Notes under the pieces: model-generated
Database searches by the model: none
Seen by the model: only the letters and a program-made list of their open reading frames with translations
What the model was told of the DNA's origin: nothing
Part shown: one piece after another, positions 12,001 through 23,080 of the stretch
Numbering within the stretch: the first letter of the stretch is position 1
Layout: each line of letters begins with the position of its first letter
Made by a program: the position numbers and the translations under genes
From: Trichosphaerium sp. ATCC 40318
Lineage: Eukaryota; Discosea; Flabellinia; Trichosidae
DNA length: 64,000 nucleotides
Direction of reading: 5' to 3'
Assembly (NCBI GenBank): GCA_038496445.1
Contig: JALMLS010000466.1
Location: forward strand, 620,001 to 684,000

Positions 12001-12998
12001 ATGTCTACAGACACCTCCAATATACCAAGCAGTTTGACAAACAATCAAATATTTTATATTCAAAGTATCTATCAAACAAAGCTTCTAAAAGAATTGACTT
12101 GACACCAGATGTTGCAGAGGTATTTGAATGCTTTGCTTTTTGTCCACTTGGCGGTTTAACAATTTACCTCTCTTTAGAAACTTGCTAAAAAGAGAATGGC
12201 TGTAAAGATTGATGGATCATTCTTTGATGAGGTCAAAGAAATGGTTCTTGGTAGATTACATAAACTATGGGCTCAGTTTTTGCAAACTTATAGGTTTGCT
12301 GGTCTTAGCAAGAAGGATAAGAGTACGTACTTATTTCAAGATGTGAATATGCATTTGTATTTCTTTGAATGTGTTAATCGTGTTGTTGCTTACTTCTTCT
12401 TAGCATTGACAAAGAAACAAGTCAAAAAGTGGGAATCTATTGCTTCTTATGAAATAATGAGGAAAAAACGTTTGGAGAATCAGCTATCACGTGAATCTTT
12501 TAATGATGTTTTTGATAATACTGTATTACTTGAGTCATTCCATAATTATCTATTTGAAAGGGAGAAACAACATAAATTATTATTCCTTCTAGAAGCACGT
12601 ACGTCAACTCCCTTTCTATTTTTTGATACATACTTGAAGATTTTGTTTGTATTTTTTTGACTTTCATTTCTAGGTCGTTTTGCACTTATGGATGATGCAA
12701 ATGATCAAGTTGCTACACATTTGTATTATGAATTCATTGCTGGTGAAGCAAAGAAACCAGTTAAAATAAGTACTGCAACAGCTAAGGTGAGTTTAATGAA
12801 ATTTTTGTTTGTTACTTTTTTTTTTTAAATTTTTTCTGACTAAGTTCTTTCTTTTAGACCGTTCAGAGAGCCCTAGTATCTCCTACAAATAGTATGTTTG
12901 TTTCAGCTGCATATGAAGTTCAGACTAACCTTGAGTGGTTCGAATTTACAGATTTTATAAACATGCCATCCAAAGCACGTCGCTCAGCTACAATGTAG
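6096..12998 (+). CDS. RasGAP protein with four tandem RGS-like domains
   Basis: A gene of more than 20 exons. The start ATG at 6096 is followed after five bases by an intron; the next exon opens SSGPQAGKTDE. The RasGAP domain lies at about 6960-8100, with FRAEQL near its start, then a helix ending in SIDELPW, AVASFIFLRFICP-like, and KILQNLANG, the usual RasGAP landmarks. A helical middle follows, then a low-complexity linker. RGS-like domains follow at about 10440-10910, 11150-11580, 11860-12320 and 12490-12970; each has the F-x-x-x-L plus helical K/R-E-L/I-F-x-x-Y pattern, for example SKELFDTYV and ACAEEIFETY. It would end Ras signalling and possibly accelerate G-alpha hydrolysis. No IQ, CH or PH domain was seen, so it is not an IQGAP. 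Exon edges are approximate. Confidence 0.75.
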
Positions 12999-13226
12999 AA
13001 TGAACGTACTATGAAAAAAAAAAAAAAAACCATTGAATAAAAACTTAACTTGTAAACTGTATTGTTCAACTTTGTACACACGAAATGCAATATATATTCC
13101 CGTTGATCAATGCAGTGCTCATCATATGCTATCAGTTCTCTTGACGAAGGTGTACGCTAAAAAAGCGGTGTTAAGCAGGTCAATGTTGTTCTAACTCTTC
13201 CCAACTTGGCAGTTTGCAGTGTTACC

Positions 13227-14859
13227 ATGAAACGTGTTAGTACTCTACCAAGTACAATACAAGAAGTTAGGAGCCAAATCAAGCGTGTAAGGTCATGTTT
13301 TAAAGATGTACGGCTTCATATCGTTATTTCACAACCAATTTGCGTTGTAAACGCTTTGTACTAGTTTTCTTAATGTTCACGTAGACAAACGATAAATACG
13401 GTGTGTTTATTTCAGAAAGTGATGAAGTTCGTTTTAGTAGAGTCGAAAAAAGCGTGAACGGCTGTGACTCATTTCCTGAGAATCAAAAACTATTTGGAGT
13501 ATTGGTAGGTGTTAAAGATATTTTTCACATTAATAACTTTGAAACACGTGCTGGTAGTAATCTAGGTAAGCACCCCTTCGCATCACGTGCCTTATAAAGA
13601 AAACTCTATCATGCTCATAGTTACAATGTAGACCCATCAATTATTAAAGGAGAAGAAGGTTATCTTGTAAAGACAATCAAGAAACAAGGTTGCATCATTA
13701 TTGGTAAAACGCACACTGCTGAATTCGCTCACATGAAACCTCCTATTACTTTGAACCCTAACAATACATTGTACTCGCCTGGAGGATCTTCTTCAGGATC
13801 TGCTGCTGCTGTATCTTTAGGATTATGCAACATTGCTTTGGGAACTCAAACAATTGGATCTATCATTCGTCCAGCTGCTTATTGTGGATGTGTAGGTTTT
13901 AAACCTACTGCTCACCGTATACCACCTGATGGCATTGTTAATTTCTCTCCTACAATGGACACTCTTGGTTTCTTTGCTTCTAATGTATCTACAGCAATTC
14001 AATTTGCTCAAGTTGTTGTGCCTGATTGGAAGAATGAAGTCCAACCTAAAAAAGACATAGTTTGTTGTAAGTACTATGACTCAATGCGACTGAGTGTTCT
14101 TATATTGTTATAGGTGTACCTACAGGTCCTTACCTTGATAATACTGATGAAGATGCACTTGTTGTTTTTAACAAAGTGGTTGATGGGTTGATTTCTTCTG
14201 GTGAGCTCACAGCACATAAACAAGACCCATTTATTGATGACAACGGAAAATCAATTTTTGATGAAATGGTTAAGCATCACAAGACGATTATTAATGGTGA
14301 AGCAGCACAGGTGAAAATTCAACATTGCACAGTTTCTCACTCTAATATTTAGCAACATGATGAATGGTTTAGGAAGCATGAAGAATTGTACAGTCCAGAT
14401 CTACAAAAAGCACTAAAAGAAGGTCAAAAAATCTCACAAGAACAGATTGAATCATCATTGGTTTTTAGAAATGAAATGCAATCAAAGATTTCAAAAGAGA
14501 TGACAAAAGACGGCATAGACGTTTGGATATGTCCTTCAGCTCCTGGACTTGCTCCTCTTTTTAGTGCCCAAACTACAGGTAACCCATGTTGTTAACCTTT
14601 TCCACACAAGTGCCAATGCATTAGCATGCCCACCTGTTCAAGTATCCGACTGTGACATAATTGTTAACGTTGATTAGGTAATTCTATAATGAATTTGCCA
14701 TGGACACATTTAGGATTTCCTGCTATCTCTATACCTTGTGGTTTAGATAAAAACACACGCCTTTCATATGGTCTACAGATAATAGGAAATACTGGCTGCG
14801 ATGAAGAGTTGTTACAGTTTGCTTCCCGTATTGAAGATACGCTCAAACACTTAATGTAA
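13227..14859 (+). CDS. Amidase-signature hydrolase
   Basis: Six or so exons encode about 450-480 residues, typical for the family. The Ser-cisSer-Lys triad can be placed: Lys in GVKD near the N-terminus, the Ser-rich loop GGSSSGSAAA, and the nucleophile region GTQTIGSIIRPA. The C-terminal part has WICPSAPGLAPL and GFPAISIPCG, also typical. Members hydrolyse amides, from GatA to fatty-acid amide hydrolases. The lack of recognisable GatB/C partners and the absence of a clear organelle signal make a general amidase more likely than GatA. The third motif reads QTIGS rather than the usual DTGGS, a mild departure. Start chosen at ATG 13227. Confidence 0.85.
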
Positions 14860-15112
14860 AATGCTGATCCACGTGCGATGTGTATATCTCAAACGCGCTG
14901 AATGGTTGCCCAGCATTAGTTCAATAACAACAAGTTGTCCTTTGCATTATTTTAATTGCATTCAATTGTCGAAAGTTTGGATGGCTTTAAGGCCGACTAA
15001 AAATATGCAGTTAAGCCAGTGCCTACGCTTCTCAACCCAAATTCACCTCAAGCTGTCTTTACTGTCTAAATTATAGATTACTGCGCCCTTTATTTTATCG
15101 TAAGCTTACATA

Positions 15113-15955
15113 ATGTTTACGGTACGCAAAAATTAGTGTATTATTGCTCATGGTACGTGTTAGAGAGCATTCAGAAGTGTGCGCGAAGGTCTAGTAAATG
15201 CATACAATGGTACGTAAACAACACGCTTACATCCGTGTATTCTCCTTTCCTACGCCTACAAACGCGTCTGCAGAAGCCAAACCCAAGTTTGATGAAGATG
15301 TAAGACGGTTGCGAGCAGGCGAGCTGCCAAACGATACCACAAGCGTTAAAATACAAGAACAACCAGTACATGATGTTAAGCCTCTAAGAGGACCTGATAT
15401 GGATATTAAAACAGCAAGAGAAATACTTGGGTTAGAAAATGCCGAAATGACTAGTGAAAACCTTAAAAAGGTTCACCAATACAACGGACTATCTTTATTT
15501 GATTGCTGACTCTTGCTGTAGAAATACGAATACTTGATTACTGTTAATAACGTTGCAGGGTCAAGTTATCTTCAGCAAAAGGTTTCAAGAGCACGTGAGT
15601 GTCCTTTTGGCGGTTTGTTTTTGCGTTTTTTTGGATTAGGTGCAATTATGTTTGTACTAAATAATTTGTAGACTTGGTTTTAGATAAAGTGGTGAGAGAA
15701 ATGGAGGAAGCTGACCTTCAAAAACGTTCAAAGGCAGTACAGAAAGATGTAACAGCAATACTTACAGATTATTTCGAAGATGAAAAGCAAACAAAAGGTA
15801 TTGACTCATTGCAAAGTCATGATGGGCACCCAACAGAAAGCGTTGAACCACCACAAAGCGACAATAAAGAAGAACAACAAGATACGGAAAACTTTAAAGA
15901 GGTAGTAGAAGACGAGGAGCAAAACAAAAAGGATAAACAAGCGGGTACCTCCTGA
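15113..15955 (+). CDS. PAM16: Mitochondrial import motor subunit PAM16/TIM16
   Basis: Five exons. The N-terminus is MFT plus RAFRSVREGLVNAYN, matching the RAF-containing start of TIM16 but lacking the hydrophobic segment that normally precedes it. The first coding exon is only nine bases (15113-15121) and its intron is 42 bases. The degenerate J-like domain follows: MDIKTAREILGL, KKYEYLITVN, then AGSSYLQQKVSRA. TIM16 lacks the HPD of true J-proteins and regulates PAM18 and mtHsp70 at the inner membrane, and no HPD is present here. The C-terminus carries an unusual acidic, Gln- and Lys-rich tail of about 70 residues (15780-15955) not usual for the family. Confidence 0.85.
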
Positions 15956-16144
15956 CCACGCAAAAAAAAAAAAACCTGAAGAAATTATCCTTGTCCTCCT
16001 TTGCCACAGTGACTTCAAAACAAATGAATAAATAAATTGTATTTTAATGACAACCGTAGAACAATCAACATAAAATAATGGTTGGATACTTTGTTTGACT
16101 AAAAGTTCCGTTCTCATTGCCAATTCTATTATCATTGTACTGTA

Positions 16145-19100
16145 ATGGAGCTCATAGCTTCTAATGCAGAGTGTGTATTCGATTTAACGTCTTTTCGTTA
16201 CAATTGTAGCGTTTACGAGTTTCTTGCAGGTATGCCTTTTCTACGTCGCTTTTTGGCCGTTTTTATCTATACAGTCGCGTCACAGACACTAAATACACGT
16301 CTAGAAATAACAGTTGAAGCACAATTTTCAAATAACGCTAACAGCATCGTAAGAGAGGCAACAGCCACTTTCCCATTGACACAAGGTACGTTGATCGCAA
16401 ACAAACCATGTGAAATAACGAGAAAAAAAGGTGCAATTCTTTACTCTTATGAAATTGATCTCGATGGCTGTATGGTTCCTGCTATTGTCGTTCCTAAAGA
16501 AGATGCCAAAAAAGCTTTTGATATAGGCACGTGTTTTTTTTTTATAATCGAGTATTAGGAGCGGTTTCCTGCTGTTTTTTTCTAACGTTATTTTCATAGA
16601 AACTCATCGAAATACAAGACGTCAGTTGTCAACGCTTGAGTCTGTTCAAGGAAACTTATTCAAGATTAAACTTAATTGGACGAAACCTGGTACAATACGA
16701 ACAGTAAGGCTTCATTGGATAGAAAAGCTTGTCAGGTTAGTACTGTCAACCATAATTCTCCGTACAAACAATATGCTAACAGTTTTGTTTAGAAAGGGAA
16801 ACAATTACGTACTTGACTTGATAGGCAATGATAAAGGCAACTGTGAGATAGACGCAAAAGTGACGAAGTATCATCAAACTATGGATGATTTGGCATTGCC
16901 AATATTGATGACGGGAGACGATGATATGGTTTTTAACTTTGTACCACAGGTACACATACTAATACCCTTACGTTTCCAAGAAGACTATTAACCTGTGTTC
17001 GTACTTAGAATAATTCGTGGATTGGGATTCAAGAATCAACGTTCTGTTTAACAAAGAACGACATGTTGAACGTTCCTTTGTTTCGGTTAGCATTACCATC
17101 AATGACAACATCGATATCAGCACAGAGCGAGAATCTACAAGATAAAACAACTTACTTTTGTGCCTACAACACAATACCAACATCAAAATTTGAGATTCAA
17201 AAGAACGACAAGAAAGAGGGTAAGCCCTATATGTTTATCCTTGTTAATTATTTGTTGTTAGGATTTATTGGTATATCCTGGCCTATCGGTAAGTCATATA
17301 AACAGTATCAAGATGAAGATTTGAGAGTACTACGAACTGTTCTGCATTCAATAAGAGATCAAGCAAAAGGATTCGATTTATTCCTTTATCACGTGCAAGT
17401 TGGAGTAATTCAATCGTTTTCAGCTCATCGCATTAGTGGTATTATCTCGGTACTTACCCTTTTTATCTTATACACCTTTTAATTAACTGTTCAACTACAG
17501 GCGATAAAGAAAAGTCGATGTGATGGTGGTATTGATTTATCAAAGTTAGAGTTTCGAAAAGATCGTTGTGTTGGTTCTTTGAAGACACAGTACTCCTTTC
17601 ATGTACTGTTTAGTGATGGTATATCTACTTTTGGTAATAAGAAAGCTATGTCTGAAGTGATTGAAGCACCAGTGCTTGTTATTACAAACAGGTCAACGAG
17701 CAACATTGTCACTTTGAAGAAGATTGCAACTAAAAGCAGAGGTTTCTTTCTTGATGCAACAAAACTAAGCTTTCAATCTGACTGTGCGTAATGAACTCCT
17801 TTTTCTTCAACATATTTTCGTGTCTTAACCTCTTTTTTATAGTGAGCACTACAATAAACCGATTAAATAGCGATCAAGAAATCTTATTGACAAGGATTGA
17901 TCCTTCAACTTCAAACTCTACAATTAAACGTACGTTTGTTTGTTGTGAGCTTGTACGACCTCTATTGATTAACTTATAGTTTACCCTCAAAAAAGAGCTA
18001 CAGTTTATCCTGAGATGTGGTACGTTGGAAAGATAAAGAATAAAATCAACAGCCAGACAGATAAGATGAATCTAGATGAAGAACAATCAGAACTTACAAT
18101 ACAACTACAGTTTGGTTCTAATGGAGAAAACCTACATAAATCAGAATTTGTGATTAACATTTCACGCTGCAAACAGCTGTTCGATTGCTTACAACGGTAT
18201 TGGATGTATGAGCGCGTTCAAGATATCTTACAGCAACCAGACGTTGATTCAAGAAAGGTACACATAAGAGTTGCTTCGTGATTGAGACCTCGCTTACTTA
18301 CTTTTTTTAAGGATACACTTGTTAGTATTGGTAAAGAGTTTGGTATTCTTTCTCCGTTTACATCATTCATTGTTATGAACTCTCTTGATTTATTCGTCAA
18401 GCATGATATAAGACCTCCTGAGAGTATGGCGGATATTAGAAAAAAGTATGATGATATTATAGAGTCGAAAAAGTTATCAGAGCAAGATGTACTTAGAAGG
18501 AAAATGGAACCACTTCAAGGCTTCTACCAAAGGTACTTTGTGTTTGCATGTTTCGGCTTTTTTTCTTACTTTTGTTCAGGTTGCAAGTACTTTCAACTTC
18601 CGGACCAAGGCAATCCACAACGCAAGAATTGACGTTTATGCCTTATGATGAATCTATCAAAGATACTTATAATAGAAGTTTCTTCAATGCACATGGTCAA
18701 AACTGGAAAAAGTCTAAAAAAAGGAAACAAACATTTGCTATTGAAGACCAACCACATAAGCAAAGACGCTTACTTAGACCTGATGAAGCAGTACCTTTCC
18801 AAAGTATTGGATCCAGATTAATGATGGCGATGGGATGGTCACCAGGAAAAGGCCTTGGAAAGAAAGAACAGGGTGTAACAAAACCATTAGAAGTTAAGCA
18901 CAATCGAAACCTTGGACTTAGTGTTGTAAGAAATGATAAACCAGATGTTGACCCCGTCCCTATGGATATCGAAACAGGTTTATTTACAGAAAAGATACTT
19001 GTCAGTAAGAAGGCTAAAAGAGTAAACTACGTTGGATGTCTATTGGGACCAAGGTAAACTTAACAGCGTAATTTTTTATCCACTTTACTTAACACTTTTT

Positions 19101-21798
19101 AGAGGGTTTACCAAAAAACAAATAGAAGCAGAAACTGGCGCCAAGTTTATCATTAAGGGCACTAGTATGACTAAAGGTTATGGTGATACATGTGACGAAG
19201 CGTATGTCACTGTTACTGGAAAGAGCGAAAATGAGGTTAAAGCTGCTACTCTAAAAATAAAGCAAATATTAGAATCATGTGCTAATGAGGACGCTTCAAT
19301 GAACCTTCACAAACGCCATCAATTAAGACAGCTTGCAGAAATAAATGGAACATTACGACTTGAAAAGCTTCCAGAGCCCAATCATGAGGACTTCGCGCCT
19401 TATATACCACCGCCTCTTATATTAACAAGAGAAGAAAGGAAGAAACTTAGAAAGAAATGCAGAATTGAACAAAGCAAGGAAAGTAGTGATAAAATGGAAC
19501 CAAGAAAGCGCTGTCGTAGAGGAGGTCGTAGATCTAGAAAATTGAAAGAGCGATATTCAAAAACGGAACTAGTACGTTATAAAATAACTAGTAAAGCACT
19601 ATCTTCTCAACAATTTAATTTCCACCTTTAGGAAGCGTTAAAAGGCCAAAGAATTCCTTTTGGGTTAATTGGTTCTACCAATATCACCACCAAAACCACA
19701 AATCAGCATGCCGAAGAAATTGTTGTCACTACTACCAGCCCGTGGGAACAAAAACATGCTGCTTTCGACACCAACACAAATTATTTACATCTTGAACCAA
19801 AACAAATAGACAAAATAATGTACGTACCAATACACCCACGTGATATAAAGAAACTGATATTTCTATTTTAGGAATACTCCACACCAAGGTAAAGACCACA
19901 TTTCAATCAGTGCGTCAGAGTTACGTTTACCATCAAACATACTTGAACACTACATAAAGTACATCAGTGAAGATACAGGCGTTTGTATACTGTATGGGAG
20001 AGTTGAGTACAATACACTTGTAAGGTATATTTGTATACCCAAAATTGATGGCGAGAACCTCGTTATGCCGAGCAACGTAAGAACTGAGACTACTATGAGT
20101 TATTTTCTAATTATTTACTTTATTCTAGGTACCAAAAGAGATGGAGTTTATCGGCCTACTTACAAACGACATGTCTCTTGAAATTGATAGTATCAATAGC
20201 ATTCTTAAACGTACGTTTGGTTACATCTCTACGTTTTTTTAACAGTACAAAAGGAATGGATGTTGAAAATGATATACCCCTTGTTGTTATAAATAACAGT
20301 GCTTACTCGCAATCCATCAAAACATACCTTTTACCAAAGGAGTACGTAATTTTGTTTTCAGAAACTATTTCTTTTTTTAACAAAACTTGTAGTGGTATTG
20401 TAGATGATTCATGGAGGGATTGTGTGAAAAGTGCGATGTCGCAGGTAGTCAATAATGAAAGGGGTTATTTCTTGTACCCTGCAATTACGAAATGGAACGT
20501 ATATGGCGCTCAAGGTGAAGAAGAATATCGCATAGGTACTTTCTACACATTCTCTTTTTTTTCACACGTCATACTAGGTTTCCCAATGCCTGTTGTCAAT
20601 TGTACCGCATGTGCGCCTTTGTCCAAAAATATGAATTTAATGACTAGGAGGTAAAGTTTAAACAAATTTATTGCATTTTATGACACTCTCTTTAGCTTCA
20701 AGTATTGTGTATCGTATCCAACAGCTTGTGGTGCAATTTGCTTTAACAAACAAACCCTCACTCCATATTATGACTATGTTAATGTACAAAACGAAGAAAA
20801 GTCCTTAGATCTATACTACGAAATCTCAAGGCCACTCAACACACCAGACAACGCTTTTTACTTAGTACGTACTACCTGATTAAACGTTTGACTTACTGTA
20901 TTAGGACACGCTTACTTTACTTTCTCAACACCTTTCTCTTGATGAGCAAGTTTGCATCTTATCTAATGTCAGTGCTCAAATAGATAACGTATCCAACATT
21001 GAAGATCAAATTCAGATTGTTGCATGGAAGCTTGAAGAACTAGGACTTTTTGAAGAAGCTATAAAACAATACAAACGACTTAATATGAAAGACCCTTTGG
21101 TTGCATGGGGTTTACTTCATGTACTTCAATCGTCAGATGTTGATCATAGTTATGATATAGTAGCTCTATTGAAAGGTATTATTGAACAAAATCTAGATGA
21201 GAGATTCGCATACAAGGTACACACGTGTTAGCAACAATTATTTTAACCATGGTATGCCTTTAGATTGACGTTTTTTCAATACTGGAGCTTGCAAATATCT
21301 TATGGCACTTGAACACCATGAATGTTGATACAAGAGATTTATATCAATCTATTACTTGTACAAATCCTTTTTTAAGAGATTGTGTATGTTTCCCAATACA
21401 AGTAGACTTGAGGTACTCTATTACACTTTTGCAAAAAAAACTAATAATTTTTTAGGATATCTATCACGTGGAGTTCACCTGCTGACTTGGATTTGATTGT
21501 AACTGAACCAAATGGAGAAAAGTGTTACTCAATGCATAACCAAACATCTAGTGGTGGCCTTCTTGCTGGTACATCAAATTACAAGGGTCCTGAAGAGTAT
21601 GTTATAGGCACAGCACAGAAGGGAATTTATGAGATTCATATTAAATGCGCAAGTGCTATTTCAAAATCGTCAATAGTAGCCTGTCTCAGAGTGTGGAACA
21701 AATATGGCTATGAAAATCAATCAACTTGGACACATGTTCTATGTGTTTCTTCCAAAACCAAAGATACTGTACATGTAGCAAACATATTAATTGATTAA
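16145..21798 (+). CDS. Large VIT/VWA-type protein with embedded G-patch, KH and MPN-like segments
   Basis: About 20 exons join without a stop. In order: a VIT domain (16145-16530, with REATATFPLTQG); a VWA-like region ending GILSPFTSFIVMNS (about 18350), the usual VIT/VWA end; a G-patch (GSRLMMAMGWSPGKGLG, about 18815); a KH domain of SF1 type with loop GPRG and KRHQLRQLAEINGTLR (19100-19350); an MPN-like segment with CILYGR and KEMEFIGLLTND (19900-20200); an unrecognised part; a helical repeat region; and a C-terminal DUF2135-like beta domain (SSPADLDLIVTEPNGEK, 21470-21640). VIT, VWA and DUF2135 often occur together; G-patch and KH are RNA-processing domains and are unexpected here. Hidden gene boundaries near 18640 or 19630 cannot be excluded, though canonical introns keep the frame. 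Intron 16527-16599 has a GC donor. Confidence 0.6.
16527..16599 (+). other. GC-AG intron in the VIT gene
   Basis: Donor GCACGT, acceptor TTCATAG. Splicing at the alternative GT four bases downstream gives a stop soon after, whereas the GC donor keeps the frame into ETHRNTRRQ. Confidence 0.75.
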
Positions 21799-21962
21799 TT
21801 AGGCCATGACATTCATCAATTCAAGTACAAGGTTTTAACCTTTTTTAAAATAGAAACCCGTTTGCTTGTTGAGCATGACAATAATGCATTGATCTTTTTA
21901 CAGCTAATAAATTATGTGGTTCAAAATGAAACCTTGCTGGGCAATCAGAAACTATTGGCAAA

Positions 21963-22150
21963 GAAAGTTTTTTTGATGGAATTTTTGGAAAACAAAAGGG
22001 GTTGTTCAATGATTATTGCAGGTAATATGAGGTTGTCTTTTAAAGTCCATAATGAAGTGGATTGGTTGCATTCTGTTTTATTAACAACAATAAGCATGTT
22101 TGGCCGAGTGGTTAAGGCGTACGGTTAAGGTCCGTATGGGATTCGTCCCG
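21963..22150 (+). repeat. Left arm of a long inverted repeat carrying a broken tRNA-Leu copy
   Basis: These 188 bases match the reverse complement of 22832-23021 almost perfectly; differences are one T-run length and a C/T change. The arm includes flanking DNA and, from 22094, the first 57 bases of tRNA-Leu up to the variable arm. The match stops abruptly after GTCCCG, so this tRNA copy lacks its T arm and 3' acceptor half. Confidence 0.9.
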
Positions 22151-22806
22151 TGTTCAGGAATGGGTGCAAAATTACCCAAAACAAAAGCTGCATTAACATT
22201 TGAAGCAAAGGTAATTGGAACTTAACGTTGACAGTTCAAGCCACTGTCTTTTAAAACCTCTTAAATTGGCAATATGTTGGAGCTTCCAGCAATTTTGAAA
22301 GATAGAAGTAATAGTGGCAACAATAACTGGTGTTGTATAGCATGAAAGCCACTTACAAAGTGTTAAACCATAAAGGCAAACCCATTCAAGTTTCACTAGC
22401 AGCTATCTTTACTTGAATTTCACTTTAGTGGTTCATTAACATGTGTAATACTATCAATACTTCATTGGTAGAGAACAACAAACCACGATTGAGATTGCAC
22501 TCCATGCACTGTTGAAAAGTAAGCATTGGCATTGTGCACATGTGACCTTGAATAAGTATAAATGCAGAAAAACCTTAATGGTTTTCACATGTTGCCATGC
22601 AGGTTCGACCCCTGTGTTTGGACACATGGCACTAGCCAGGTTCTCTTTGGGGTAATTGGAGTCCTGTGGTGCTAAAACATAGACTAATAAGATCAAAAAT
22701 CAAAACCATACCTTAAACTGTCATGTGAAAATCAAATAGACGCTTGATGTTGATAGTCGCTAATATTCTGGCCACGAAAACTAGCCTATGTAATGCAAAA
22801 AGTAGT
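22151..22806. other. Spacer between the inverted arms
   Basis: About 650 bases with no supported gene. At 22600-22617 there is a T-arm-like sequence (CAGGTTCGACCCCTG) without a matching tRNA body, perhaps another tRNA scrap. Confidence 0.4.
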
Positions 22807-22888
22807 GCATGCTGCAGGACTTGAACCTGCGCGGGACGAATCCCATACGGACCTTAACCGTACGCCTTAACCACTCGGCCAAACATGC
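22807..22888 (-). tRNA. tRNA-Leu(AAG)
   Basis: An 82-base class II tRNA. The acceptor stem is GCATGTT paired with AGCATGC (one G-T pair). The D arm is GGCCGAGTGGTTAAGGC. The anticodon stem is TACGG/CCGTA with loop TTAAGGT, giving anticodon AAG, which reads CTT leucine codons after A to I change. A long variable arm (GGGA TTCG TCCC) and T arm GCAGG-TTCAAGT-CCTGC complete it. No intron. It sits in the right arm of the inverted repeat. Confidence 0.93.
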
Positions 22889-23021
22889 TTATTGTTGTTA
22901 ATAAAACAGAATGCAACCAATCCGCTTCATTATGGACTTTAAAAGACAACCTCATATTACCTGCAATAATCATTGAACAACCCCTTTTGTTTTCCAAAAA
23001 ATTCCATCAAAAAAACTTTCT
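22832..23021 (-). repeat. Right arm of the long inverted repeat
   Basis: Reverse-complement partner of 21963-22150. It contains the 5' two-thirds of the intact tRNA-Leu plus about 130 bases of its upstream flank. Confidence 0.9.
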
Positions 23022-23080
23022 ACCTTTTTGTAAAATGTAACAGCAAGTTTTTGTTTGTTCAAAAAACAATTCTATGTACA

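Noticed and set aside
22454-22696. Minus-strand open frame in the tRNA inverted-repeat spacer
   Set aside because: No splice-compatible neighbours, no recognisable domain, and it overlaps tRNA-like scraps.
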